The position numbers were made by a program, and so were the translations under genes. Below the pieces are notes generated by a model. The model worked only from the letters and a program-made list of their open reading frames with translations. It made no database searches and was not told where the DNA came from. This document shows positions 15,847-24,974 of a stretch of DNA of 64,000 nt, piece by piece (within the stretch, counting starts at the first letter, position 1; every line of letters starts with the position of its first letter). Origin of the DNA: CAYMSO01 sp964393185 (lineage in GTDB: Bacteria > Patescibacteriota > Dojkabacteria > J137); NCBI GenBank assembly GCA_964393185.1, contig CAYMSO010000008.1:1-64000 (forward strand). The letters are read 5' to 3'.

Positions 15847-16317
15847 ATGTATTTGATAGATACAAATATATTCACATTAAAAGCTGTTGAAAAATATATT
15901 CAGCTTAGAAATAAAGAACAATTAATTGCTGAGGCTATATCAGAAATTCCAGGAGAGGAATGCTACATCACTGATTTTGTACTAACAGAGCTAACTACTC
16001 TACTTACAAAGGTTATTCCTACAAAATATTCATTGACAAAAAAACAAAATGAAGAATTATTTTTTGGTACTGCTATCCTGGTTAGGGACTTAATATTGAA
16101 AGAAATGAATTTGATTTTCCCTAACAATGAAGAATTTAATAAAGGTATAGATCTATACTTTAATCAATTTACAAAAGCAAACAAAACAAAATTATTGTCT
16201 TTGACAGATTGCTTACTTCTAAGTATTGCAGAATATAGAGGATTAGAGTTAGTTACATTAGATCAAAAATTAACTGCAGCTGCATCTAGAGCCGGCATAG
16301 CATGTTTTAACTCGTAG
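15847..16317 (+). CDS. PIN-domain ribonuclease toxin (VapC type)
   Basis: 156 residues. The PIN-domain acidic residues are all visible: D5 in MYLIDTNIF, E48 in DFVLTELTTLL, D121 in LTDCLLLSIAEYRG and D139 in LVTLDQKL. These bind the metal ions for endoribonuclease activity; VapC toxins cut tRNA or rRNA. It follows the antitoxin with a 6 bp gap, so the pair is one operon. The length is a little above the common 130-140 because of an insertion around 60-110. The target RNA is unknown. Confidence 0.82.
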   Translation: MYLIDTNIFTLKAVEKYIQLRNKEQLIAEAISEIPGEECYITDFVLTELTTLLTKVIPTKYSLTKKQNEELFFGTAILVRDLILKEMNLIFPNNEEFNKGIDLYFNQFTKANKTKLLSLTDCLLLSIAEYRGLELVTLDQKLTAAASRAGIACFNS

Positions 16318-16563
16318 GAGAAGAATTTAATTTTCAGTTTAAACTAAATAACCTTCACGCCTAATTTCTAAAGCTTTTGTAGTATTTCACGATCAATATG
16401 TTGCTGAAATCCACTATGCGACTTTTAACTAGTTGCTACGGTAACATATTGATTTATCTATTGGTCTGACTTCAGTAACATTTCACTGATCTACTACATA
16501 ATATGTTTATATTTACAAATCGCCAATTATCAATATATAATTCGCTACTTAAGTAGCCTAAAT
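16318..16563. other. Intergenic region with an 11-bp inverted repeat
   Basis: No gene is seen in these 246 bases. ATCAATATGTT (16392-16402) and AACATATTGAT (16443-16453) form an 11-bp inverted repeat with a 40-nt loop. Just after it, TCAGT and ACTGA enclose an 8-nt loop (about 16472-16490). The region lies between the toxin gene and an unknown gene on the same strand. It could be a small structured RNA or a terminator without U-run; I cannot decide. Confidence 0.35.
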
Positions 16564-17280
16564 ATGGGATCTTTATCATTAGATGGACAAATTACTGTGC
16601 AGGAGTTTGGAGTAAACCGAGGTGGGATTATTCCCAGTGGACCAGTTGGAATTAAGGCAATAATAGAAGAAGCTTACAAATTATCTTTAGATTCCAGATT
16701 TAATCTTAGTAGCGTTGATTATTTAAAAAGCGCACAGGTATTTAGTCAGGATTATGAAGCAATGGTTAGAGAATTAAATTCAGGAATTGTTATTTCGGAG
16801 TCTGTAACAAGTTATGGGCCACAAATACGTGAATTGCTAAATCCTCAAAAAATGAATTCTGCACAGTTAACGCAATTTAATTCTTTCAACAATCTTGTAA
16901 AGGACGAGATAATCCTAAGTCGTTTTTTTGGAGAACTTAAGAATACTCTTCTATCAGAATTTAGGTCGAATCTTGAGGGGATAGATGTAGCAGATGAAAT
17001 TAGAATGTTTATTACTGTACCAAGTTTACCACGGCATTTACGTATACAAAGTTTTGGTCAAAATGATACGGAAAAAACAAGTACAAGTGTGACATTTGTA
17101 TATATAACTGGAGAGCAAGTTTTACCAGTACCTTATCAATTATTGCAATTTTGTAAAGATATAATTTTTTATGGACACACATTAGAAAATAGAGAGATAA
17201 AACGTCCAATAGTTAGTTCAGAAATAGCTTTACAGCAATCATTAATTCAGGCGATTTTTGATGCTCAAAAAGAATCTTAA
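16564..17280 (+). CDS. Hypothetical protein
   Basis: 238 residues, not recognised. It starts MGSLSLDGQITVQEFGVNRG and appears to be a soluble alpha/beta protein without signal peptide, membrane segments, Cys pairs or repeats. The C-terminal third is beta-rich (TSTSVTFVYITGEQVLPVPY) followed by helices (SSEIALQQSLIQAIF). The gene is alone between the toxin-antitoxin pair and convergent galE. The frame is long and free of stops with composition like its neighbours, so it is probably real. Confidence 0.55.
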   Translation: MGSLSLDGQITVQEFGVNRGGIIPSGPVGIKAIIEEAYKLSLDSRFNLSSVDYLKSAQVFSQDYEAMVRELNSGIVISESVTSYGPQIRELLNPQKMNSAQLTQFNSFNNLVKDEIILSRFFGELKNTLLSEFRSNLEGIDVADEIRMFITVPSLPRHLRIQSFGQNDTEKTSTSVTFVYITGEQVLPVPYQLLQFCKDIIFYGHTLENREIKRPIVSSEIALQQSLIQAIFDAQKES

Positions 17281-17337
17281 TAACTTTTCATTACGATTGC
17301 CACTACGTTTTGTAGGATAGTAACCAATATATGATTG

Positions 17338-18330
17338 TTATGCCATTGACTTATACCACTTCCAGGAAGAAGAAATCATATCATCTATGTTTCGCTCTGC
17401 TTTCCACCCTAGTTGTTTCAGGGCTTTGTCTGAATTGGCACAAATTGCAACTGCATCCCCGGCTCTTCTTGGAGCAATCGTATACTTTAACTTTTCTCCT
17501 GTTACTTTTTCGAATGACTTGACTATTTCCATAACAGTTGTGCCCTGCTTTGTACCAAGGTTATATACATGGTGCCCTGAGTTTTTATCCAGATATTCAA
17601 TGGCCTTAACATGAGCATCTATCAAATCAACTACATGAATATAATCTCGTATACAAGTGCCATCCCGCGTCTCATAATCATTACCAAATATTTGTAATTC
17701 AAAATTATTTAAGCCAAGGTGAGAAGTCATAATTCTTGGAATAATATTGTTAGAATTTTTATCTGTGTCTCCAATCAATCCATCATCATGATTACCACCT
17801 ACGTTAAAGTAGCGCAGAACAACTGAATTAAGCCCCCATGCTTTATTACAATCTTTAATAATTTGCTCAGAAAATAGTTTGGAAAATCCATATGGAGATT
17901 CCGGATGCAGCGGTGAATCTTCTTTTACTTCCGCGACTAAAGGTGTTCCGTAAACCGCAGCCGTAGACGAAAAGATAAAATTCTTTATATTTTGATTATG
18001 AGCCCACCTAAGCAAGTTGATAGTTCCACCAACGTTATTATTGTAGTACTCCAATGGTTTTTCTACGGATTCCCCCACAGCTTTTAGCGCTGCAAAATGT
18101 ACAATTGCATCGATTGGCTCGTTTATTCTCAAATTGCCCAGATCGTATCTTAAATCAGCCTGAATAAATTCCACTTTCTTTCCAGTCAGCTTTGTGATTC
18201 TTGTTAAATTTGAGTCATCCGATCTAGACAAATTGTCCAGTACAATTGGATTAAAACCACGTTCTATTAAGGCTAATACCATGTGTGATCCAATATAGCC
18301 AGTACCTCCTGTTACTAAAATATTTTTCAT
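17338..18330 (-). CDS. galE: UDP-glucose 4-epimerase
   Basis: 330 residues, the normal GalE length. The NAD-binding start is ILVTGGTGYIGSHMVLALIE. The SDR catalytic residues lie in FSSTAAVYG and in SPYGFSKLFSE (YxxxK). RYFNVGGNHDDGLIG and DYIHVVDLIDAHVKAIEYL are typical of GalE. It interconverts UDP-glucose and UDP-galactose, feeding the glycosyltransferases to the right. It is divergent from the UDP-glucuronate decarboxylase-like gene, with a 109 bp AT-rich gap. Confidence 0.93.
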   Translation of the reverse strand: MKNILVTGGTGYIGSHMVLALIERGFNPIVLDNLSRSDDSNLTRITKLTGKKVEFIQADLRYDLGNLRINEPIDAIVHFAALKAVGESVEKPLEYYNNNVGGTINLLRWAHNQNIKNFIFSSTAAVYGTPLVAEVKEDSPLHPESPYGFSKLFSEQIIKDCNKAWGLNSVVLRYFNVGGNHDDGLIGDTDKNSNNIIPRIMTSHLGLNNFELQIFGNDYETRDGTCIRDYIHVVDLIDAHVKAIEYLDKNSGHHVYNLGTKQGTTVMEIVKSFEKVTGEKLKYTIAPRRAGDAVAICANSDKALKQLGWKAERNIDDMISSSWKWYKSMA

Positions 18331-18439
18331 GACAAAATTTTTTAACTAAGCTAGTATAGCAAAAGGTTAGTTTAAAAAATTTTAATTATTAACAAAAAGA
18401 ATATTAGTATATTTAATTTAAAAGCATTTATCGAATTCC

Positions 18440-19414
18440 ATGAAATTAGCATTAATAACTGGCTCTGCAGGGTTTATAGGAACAAATCTCTGCAAAAAGT
18501 TACTCAGTCAAAACTACGCAATTATAGGCATAGATAATTTTAGTTCTTCCGAGCAATGGAAATCTAAGTTATTTGAAAATAATGATAATTATGAGTTTAT
18601 AGAAGGAGACATTAATCATTCAATTCTTGATATCTTGGGACATTCCAGACTATTAAAGAAATTGAATACCATAGACGAGATTTACAATTTGGCTTGTCCT
18701 GCTTCGCCTCCCAGATATAGAGAGCTATCTTTAGAAACAATAAATGTATGTACAACTGGAACAAAAAATGTTTTGGAAGTTGCAAAAAGATATAATGCAA
18801 GACTTCTTCATGCCTCAACATCGGAAGTTTATGGCGATCCACTTGAGCATCCTCAAAAAGAAACTTATAGAGGCAACGTAAACACAATTGGAGCTAGAAG
18901 CTGCTATGACGAAGGAAAACGAATAGCAGAAACAATTTGCTATGAATATAGAAGATTATTTGATTTAGATATTAAGATTGTAAGAATATTTAATACTTAC
19001 GGTCCCTACATGGATCCTCTGGATGGAAGAGTTATAACTAATTTTATACATCAAGCACTTGGTGGTACAGATATTACTGTTTACGGTGATGGACTACAAA
19101 CAAGATCTTTTCAGTATATAGATGATTTGTTGACAGCATTCGAAAAATTAATGAATCAAGCAAAAAACGTTATGGGGCCAGTTAATATTGGAAATCCCAA
19201 TGAATTCACAGTAGTCGAACTTGCCAAAGAAATAGTTAAGCTTACCAATTCTTCAAGCAAAATAGTTAAGATCCCCCCTACCGAAGAATACGTAGACGAT
19301 CCTAAAGTAAGAAAGCCAGATATTAGACTGGCACAAAATTTATTAAAATGGTATCCTGAAGTTCAGTTGCGAGAAGGTTTACTAAAAACTCTAGAATATT
19401 ATATCCACTTATGA
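18440..19414 (+). CDS. UDP-glucuronate decarboxylase (UDP-xylose synthase type)
   Basis: 324 residues of the extended SDR family. GSAGFIGTNLCKKLL binds NAD. The segments LACPASPPRYR, STSEVYGDPLEHPQKE and ARSCYDEGKRIAE (YxxxK) are the UXS signature. The reaction turns UDP-glucuronate into UDP-xylose with CO2 release. No UDP-glucose dehydrogenase is in the window, so the substrate must come from elsewhere. It overlaps the following glycosyltransferase by four bases (ATGA), so they are one operon. Confidence 0.88.
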   Translation: MKLALITGSAGFIGTNLCKKLLSQNYAIIGIDNFSSSEQWKSKLFENNDNYEFIEGDINHSILDILGHSRLLKKLNTIDEIYNLACPASPPRYRELSLETINVCTTGTKNVLEVAKRYNARLLHASTSEVYGDPLEHPQKETYRGNVNTIGARSCYDEGKRIAETICYEYRRLFDLDIKIVRIFNTYGPYMDPLDGRVITNFIHQALGGTDITVYGDGLQTRSFQYIDDLLTAFEKLMNQAKNVMGPVNIGNPNEFTVVELAKEIVKLTNSSSKIVKIPPTEEYVDDPKVRKPDIRLAQNLLKWYPEVQLREGLLKTLEYYIHL

Positions 19415-20151
19415 ATACATTATCATTTATAATACCTGCCTACAACGAGGAAAAAACTTTAGAAGACTTGGTCAAGAAAGTCTTGGCTTTATCTCTTCCT
19501 AATGATTTTAAAAAGGAAATTATTATTGTTAACGACGGATCAAAAGACTCAACTGGTAAAATTGTAGACATGTTAGATAAGCAGAGTCCAGAAGTTAAGG
19601 GGTTCCACAACGAAAAAAATTCAGGTAAAAGCCAAACCGTTAGGAATGGAATATTAAAATCTACAGGCGATATTGTAGTAATACAAGATGCAGATTTTGA
19701 ATATGAACCAGAAGAAATAATTGATATGTTGAATAAGAAAATAAAAGAAAACCTGAACGTGGTGTACGGAAATAGATTTGGGAAAAAGAATAAAGTAATT
19801 TATTTACAAAACTACATAGGTAATAAGTTCTTATCTTTTGTATCAAATATATTTACATTTCCTAGAATCAAAACTTGGATACCCGACATGGAGGTGTGCT
19901 ACAAAATGGCAGATGGTGATGTATTTAGAGAGATCGCACAAACAATAGAATCTAAAAGTACATTTGGTTTAGAACCCGAAATTACTGCTAAATTCTCTAA
20001 ATTTAGAAAACAAAATGGGAATCACTTAACGTTTGGAATAGTATCTATCACCTACAATGCTCGAACAATTGAAGAAGGAAAAAAAATGAAAGCTTTTAAT
20101 GATGGCTTCAAAGCTCTGTGGGAAATTATTAAGTTTAATATACTCAAATAA
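19411..20151 (+). CDS. Glycosyltransferase family 2, dolichyl/polyprenyl-phosphate sugar synthase-like
   Basis: 246 residues. The GT-A pattern: LSFIIPAYNEEKTLEDLVKK, IIIVNDGSKDSTGKIV, and VVIQDADFEYEPEEI, where DAD is the metal-binding motif. The order and length match DPM1/GtrB-like enzymes that charge polyprenyl phosphate with a hexose. There is no C-terminal membrane segment. Its product could feed the GT-C enzyme at 24971. ATGA overlap with the upstream epimerase; it converges directly on a methyltransferase with no gap. Confidence 0.83.
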   Translation: MNTLSFIIPAYNEEKTLEDLVKKVLALSLPNDFKKEIIIVNDGSKDSTGKIVDMLDKQSPEVKGFHNEKNSGKSQTVRNGILKSTGDIVVIQDADFEYEPEEIIDMLNKKIKENLNVVYGNRFGKKNKVIYLQNYIGNKFLSFVSNIFTFPRIKTWIPDMEVCYKMADGDVFREIAQTIESKSTFGLEPEITAKFSKFRKQNGNHLTFGIVSITYNARTIEEGKKMKAFNDGFKALWEIIKFNILK

Positions 20152-20880
20152 TTAAGACTTCCTTCCAATCGCCCAAAGATTCTTACCAAAAGGGGGTTTA
20201 ATCAATTTCTCCATGTTTTTTACAACTGGAATTACAAGTCTATCGTAAATTTGGACTGACTTGGTACTTAAATCACCTTTTTTGAGTAATCGAAAATTTA
20301 TAAGCCATGGCAATATACCAAAAATATCTGAATAGTTTAACTTTATGATTTCAAAGCCTGAAGCTTTTAGTATATTTCCTAATGTCTCCTTCGAATACCT
20401 CCTATAATGGCCTACTTTTCTATCAAATTCTCCATAGAGAAATTGTAGTGCAGGAACGTAAATACACACGTAAGCGCCATGTTTCATTAGACCGTTAATC
20501 AACTTAAGCTCTTCTAAATCTTTTTCTACATGCTCGAGAACATTTATATAAAAAATGGTATCGAAATCTTTGGGTAGTTCGTTTTGTACTTCATTTAGGA
20601 AACCACATTTAGAAATTAGTGTTGTGGAAGGTAGCGACTTAAGTTCATTTTTCTGTTGATCAAACATTTCGGTAGATGGCTCTACTGTATACAATTCCTG
20701 AATTCTACCCGAATGTAGTAAATAATTACTGAATGTACCTGAACCGGCACCAACTTCTAATGTTTTTTTACCAATATATGGTCCAAACTCTTGTATTAGC
20801 CAATTATAGTAGTTAACTGCAACAGACATAGTTTCTAGGTCCGCGCCAATATATTTTCTTTGATTCTGTGTTGTTCTCAT
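20152..20880 (-). CDS. Class I SAM-dependent methyltransferase
   Basis: 242 residues. Motif I is KTLEVGAGSGTFSNYLL, the acidic residue is in YTVEPSTEMF, and motif IV is FDTIFYINVLEHVEKDLEEL. The next strand, GAYVCIYVPALQFLYGEFD, is typical of the methyltransferase-11/23 group. It probably methylates a sugar or lipid in the glycan cluster. It converges on the GT2 at 19411-20151. A 211 bp AT-rich gap without obvious structure separates it from the next gene. Confidence 0.8.
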   Translation of the reverse strand: MRTTQNQRKYIGADLETMSVAVNYYNWLIQEFGPYIGKKTLEVGAGSGTFSNYLLHSGRIQELYTVEPSTEMFDQQKNELKSLPSTTLISKCGFLNEVQNELPKDFDTIFYINVLEHVEKDLEELKLINGLMKHGAYVCIYVPALQFLYGEFDRKVGHYRRYSKETLGNILKASGFEIIKLNYSDIFGILPWLINFRLLKKGDLSTKSVQIYDRLVIPVVKNMEKLIKPPFGKNLWAIGRKS

Positions 20881-21091
20881 AAGCTCGGGTTAAACTTAGG
20901 TAAGAAATATTTACAACTATGTAGTCGAAAAGCTCACATCTCTATTACATCTTTTTTAATTAAATGATCTCTGTATAGTTATCTAATAGTCTGACTAATA
21001 GTGCTAAATTGCGTTATATCTATAGTACTGTTATTATAATTAGACATTGGAATAGTATATAATAATTTACTAAAATAGAATACATATTTTT

Positions 21092-22933
21092 ATGAAAGAA
21101 GTTCTAGCATCTGTAATTATTCCACATTATAATCTTCCTGATTTTTTAGATGAAGCAATTGAATCTGTACTTAATCAAACATTCGATAATTTCGAATTAA
21201 TAGTGGTTGATTTAGGCTCGGATGACCCTAAAGCACTACAAATTTTAAATAAATACTCAAAATACTTAAATTTTAGAGTCGTAACAAAAAAACTAAAATG
21301 GAATCTTCCCGAAGCTAGAAACATTGGGATCCGTGAAGCAAAGGGTAAGTATATTTGCTGTTTAGATGCAGATGATATTTACTATCCAGACTTTTTAAAA
21401 AAGACAGTAGATATACTAGAAAAAGATATAGAAGAAAAACTAGGATTCGTTACCACTTTTGTAGAACTATTTGATAATGAGAAGGGAATATGGCAATTCG
21501 AAAGACCAAATATTGCAAGAATGCTGACTGAAAATGCAGCCCATGTTGCCTCTTTATTTAGAAAAGAAGTATGGGAGAAAGTAAACGGTTACGACACAAC
21601 TTTAGTTGGATATCAGGATTGGAATTTTTGGATTTCGATAGTAGAACGTGGTTACTTGTGGGAAGTTTTAGAAGAGCCTTTGTTTAAGTATAGAAGAAGA
21701 GAACAATCTATGCTTACCAGTAGCAAACGAAAAGATTTAGGTCTATATGAAAGTATAATCGATAAACACACAAAGATCTTTAAGGCTAACTATAAAAACT
21801 TATTGATATATATTCGTGATAGACATAATAAACTCACCGACGAGAACAAACACCTTACCAATGTAGTAAATAACTACGAGAAAGACTTAAGAAAAGCGAG
21901 CCGTGAGGTTTCGATACTTAAATTTCAAAATCAGTCTTTAGAGGGTATGCGGGTACAGTTCGAAGCAATTCAGAGAAGTATACTTTGGCAAATTAGAAAT
22001 TTGATAAAAGATAGAAGTTTACCGTTAAAACAAAGAATTAAACTTGCGCTACGAATTCTATTTAGAATTTTACCTTTTGGCGAAAATCTAAAAAAACAAT
22101 TGATCAAGTTAAGACCAAAGAAAGTTATCCATATAATTAATCAACTACACGAAGGACCTTTAGTTTCTGTTGTGATTCCATTATATAACTATGGTAGATA
22201 CATAGATGAAGCAGTACAATCAGTGCTTGACCAAGGCCTTGGCAACAAAGTAGAAATTATTATAGTCGAAGGATTCTCTTCGGATGGAACCCGAGAAATG
22301 GTGAAGGAAAGAAAATGGTTGCATACAAAAATCATTTTTCAAGATCATCGAGCTTCTATAGGAGAAAATCGTTTACTGGGAATAAGTACCGCCAAGGGAA
22401 AGTACATTTGCTGCTTGGATGCAGATGATAAATTAGGTAAAGGTTATTTGAAGCATGCAATCGAAGTATTAGAAGTAGGTCATTATGATGTAGCTTATCC
22501 TGATACAAAACAATTTGAGGAAGATGATAAAGAAATTATTGCACCAGATGTTTTTGTACTCGACAATTTATTCCATTGGAACTATATTTCTACGATCGCC
22601 GTATTTAGAAAATCTTTTTGGGAAGAAAACAAAGTAGGTTACAGCTTTGATAGAGAGACATTTGAAGATTGGGATTTTTGGATGCGTATGGCGAGCAAAG
22701 GTGCCAGATTTGTCCATATCCCTGGTTTTTACCATGTATACAGAGTGCATACCAGCGAAAGTGAGAGTATGACAGACATAAGACTTGCTAAACAAAAAGA
22801 AAGAGAAGAGATGACAAAGAATAACTTTAAAGAGTTCTTGGGGTCTGAAGAATACAGGCACGCGCTGAATAGATTAAGCACAATTTTTAAAATAAAAAAT
22901 CCCTATATTAATATCAAATGGAAAAGAAAATAA
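21092..22933 (+). CDS. Bifunctional glycosyltransferase, two GT2 domains
   Basis: 613 residues with two GT-A domains. Domain 1 (about 4-225): ASVIIPHYNLPDFLDEAIES and CLDADDIYYPDFLKK. Domain 2 (about 350-600): LVSVVIPLYNYGRYIDEAVQ and CLDADDKLGKGYLKH, with EDWDFWMRMASKG for acceptor and metal contacts. The region between (about 230-345) is helical and charged, with coiled-coil character (ENKHLTNVVNNYEKDLRKAS). Both domains keep the DxD motif, so both may be active, possibly alternating two sugars. First gene of a run of four overlapping plus-strand genes. Confidence 0.85.
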   Translation: MKEVLASVIIPHYNLPDFLDEAIESVLNQTFDNFELIVVDLGSDDPKALQILNKYSKYLNFRVVTKKLKWNLPEARNIGIREAKGKYICCLDADDIYYPDFLKKTVDILEKDIEEKLGFVTTFVELFDNEKGIWQFERPNIARMLTENAAHVASLFRKEVWEKVNGYDTTLVGYQDWNFWISIVERGYLWEVLEEPLFKYRRREQSMLTSSKRKDLGLYESIIDKHTKIFKANYKNLLIYIRDRHNKLTDENKHLTNVVNNYEKDLRKASREVSILKFQNQSLEGMRVQFEAIQRSILWQIRNLIKDRSLPLKQRIKLALRILFRILPFGENLKKQLIKLRPKKVIHIINQLHEGPLVSVVIPLYNYGRYIDEAVQSVLDQGLGNKVEIIIVEGFSSDGTREMVKERKWLHTKIIFQDHRASIGENRLLGISTAKGKYICCLDADDKLGKGYLKHAIEVLEVGHYDVAYPDTKQFEEDDKEIIAPDVFVLDNLFHWNYISTIAVFRKSFWEENKVGYSFDRETFEDWDFWMRMASKGARFVHIPGFYHVYRVHTSESESMTDIRLAKQKEREEMTKNNFKEFLGSEEYRHALNRLSTIFKIKNPYINIKWKRK

Positions 22934-23709
22934 AAATATCTATAATCACACCTGTATTTAATGGTGAGAAATTTATAAAAGATGTAATCGATAACATCAA
23001 AAGTCAGAATTACGAGAACTATGAACATATAATAATAGATGGTGGTTCTAGAGATAATACTGTAAAAATAATTGAAGAAAATAAGCATACCAAGTTAAAG
23101 TACATCTCCGAGAAGGATAACGGTCAATCCGATGCACTCAATAAAGGTTTTAAAATGGCATCTGGTGAAGTGATTACGTGGTTGTGTGCCGATGATCTGT
23201 ATGTAGATACAAGCGTACTTGCTAAAGTTGCAAATTATTTTCAAAATGAAGAGACTAATATAATTTATGGTCGATGTAAGTTACTTGACTTAGAAACCAA
23301 TGAAGAGTCTCTTATACCTCAAAATGCTGTTACAGAAGAAGATCTTATAAGATGGTGGAACTGGGCTATAGTCCCTCCCCAACCAGCTATCTTCTTTAGA
23401 GATAGGATTCTAAAAGAAGCAGGTTATCTGGATGCTTCTCTAAACTATTGTATGGATCACGATTTATGGCTTAAATTTCTTAAAAATGGCCATGAATTTA
23501 AACTTGTTGATGACATTTTTGCAATTTACAGAGTTCATCCGGACTCGAAAACTGGTAGCCAAACCGCAAAATTTGTAAAAGAACACGACAAAGTAGGAAA
23601 AAGATATTGGGGCTCTAAATTATCTTTGAGATATTACATAAGATTTTTGCAATACTTCTATGCAAGATACTATAAATTTAAGAACGTTTTCGAATGGCTA
23701 AAGAAGTAG
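22918..23709 (+). CDS. Glycosyltransferase family 2
   Basis: 263 residues. ISIITPVFNGEKFIKDVIDN, HIIIDGGSRDNTVKIIEEN and VITWLCADDLYVDTSVLA are the GT2 signature, with DD in place of DxD at the metal site. NYCMDHDLWLKFLKNGHEFK is the acceptor-side motif common in WfgS/WcaE-type enzymes. It overlaps the upstream gene by 16 bp and the downstream gene by 16 bp, so they are translationally coupled. The donor is unknown. Confidence 0.87.
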   Translation: MEKKIKISIITPVFNGEKFIKDVIDNIKSQNYENYEHIIIDGGSRDNTVKIIEENKHTKLKYISEKDNGQSDALNKGFKMASGEVITWLCADDLYVDTSVLAKVANYFQNEETNIIYGRCKLLDLETNEESLIPQNAVTEEDLIRWWNWAIVPPQPAIFFRDRILKEAGYLDASLNYCMDHDLWLKFLKNGHEFKLVDDIFAIYRVHPDSKTGSQTAKFVKEHDKVGKRYWGSKLSLRYYIRFLQYFYARYYKFKNVFEWLKK

Positions 23710-24974
23710 GGGTTAAAAATATCCTCTTAATTAACTCTGTTTTCGGAGCAGGTGGAGGAGCCGAAACTATAGCTACTCATTTGTTGGAAACCTTTCCAAC
23801 TAAAGGAATAGAAACAAGTATGATTTCTGGGGTTAAGCTAAAGGAAAGCAAACGTGTTATTGCAACTCCCAAAAATCCAATAGACAAACTACTAAAGATA
23901 ATTTTTAAAAAAGATAAATTTAATATCGAGAATATTTTAAGATACTTAACCGGGCTTAACGATATTTTCTTTGCATGGCCGTTTTTACTTCCCTTCAAAA
24001 GTATTTATAGAAAAGCTGATATTATAAATTTACACAATTTGCATGGGCACTATTTTTCTATACTAGCGCTACCTATTTTTAGTGCACACAAAAGGGTATT
24101 CTGGACACTGCACGATACTTGGGCAATAATGGGCAAAGCTCCTACAATTCACGGGGAATGTACTGAGAAATGTTTTCGGCAAAAAAAGTGCGAGCATATG
24201 GATATGTATCCCAAAATGTATAGAAACAGAACACGTTTTATCAAAAAGCTTAAAAAATGGCTTTATCATAAATGTGATATGACTATAATCTGCCCTTCCG
24301 AATGGCTTAAAGATGAGGTTATTAAGTCAGGAATGTTTCCAGATGAATCAAAAATCATGTGTATTAACAATGGGATAGATTTATCCAGGTTTGAAGGTTT
24401 AGATAAAATGCAGCTAAGAAAAGAGTTTAATCTTCCTACCGACAAGAAAATTGTGTTTTTTCAAGCCGCATGGGTTACTAATCCTGAGAAAGGGATTATG
24501 GATGCCCTTCAGGATATAAAAATAGATAACAGGGAGAAGACCTTTATATTGCTTATAGGTTACTTCTCTGATCAATTAGAGCCGCTAATTAAAGCTAGTG
24601 GAATTGATTATAAAGTGCTAAGTTACATTGATAATAAAGAGGCAATAAAATATTTCGCAGCAAGTGATGTTCTAGCTTTCCCGTCGTGGTATGAAAATCT
24701 ATCTACCACAATGATAGAAAGCTTGGCAGCTGGTACACCTGTGGTGGCGTTTGATACAGGTGGTAATAAAGAAATTGTAGATCATCTTAAAAATGGTTAT
24801 ATAGCTAAATGGAAAGATTATGATGATTTCTGGTATGGAGTTAATACCCTACTTAGTTTAAGCAAGGATGATTACAATAATCTATCGAAGAATGCAAAAG
24901 AAAAGGCACACACAAGGTTTTCGCTCGATAGATTTATTAATAATTATCTGGAAGCATTTCGTCAGGCTAAATGA
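23694..24974 (+). CDS. Glycosyltransferase family 4
   Basis: 426 residues, GT-B fold. The N-terminus has LINSVFGAGGGAETIATHLL, the Gly-rich acceptor loop, and INLHNLHGHYF. WTLHDTWAIMGKAPTI and the Cys-rich GECTEKCFRQKKCEH resemble WcaC/colanic-type GT4 enzymes. The C-terminal half has LAFPSWYENLSTTMIESLAA (E-x7-E) and PVVAFDTGGNKEIV. It overlaps its neighbours on both sides (16 bp and ATGA) and belongs to the 21.1-26.7 kb operon. Confidence 0.86.
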   Translation: MAKEVGVKNILLINSVFGAGGGAETIATHLLETFPTKGIETSMISGVKLKESKRVIATPKNPIDKLLKIIFKKDKFNIENILRYLTGLNDIFFAWPFLLPFKSIYRKADIINLHNLHGHYFSILALPIFSAHKRVFWTLHDTWAIMGKAPTIHGECTEKCFRQKKCEHMDMYPKMYRNRTRFIKKLKKWLYHKCDMTIICPSEWLKDEVIKSGMFPDESKIMCINNGIDLSRFEGLDKMQLRKEFNLPTDKKIVFFQAAWVTNPEKGIMDALQDIKIDNREKTFILLIGYFSDQLEPLIKASGIDYKVLSYIDNKEAIKYFAASDVLAFPSWYENLSTTMIESLAAGTPVVAFDTGGNKEIVDHLKNGYIAKWKDYDDFWYGVNTLLSLSKDDYNNLSKNAKEKAHTRFSLDRFINNYLEAFRQAK

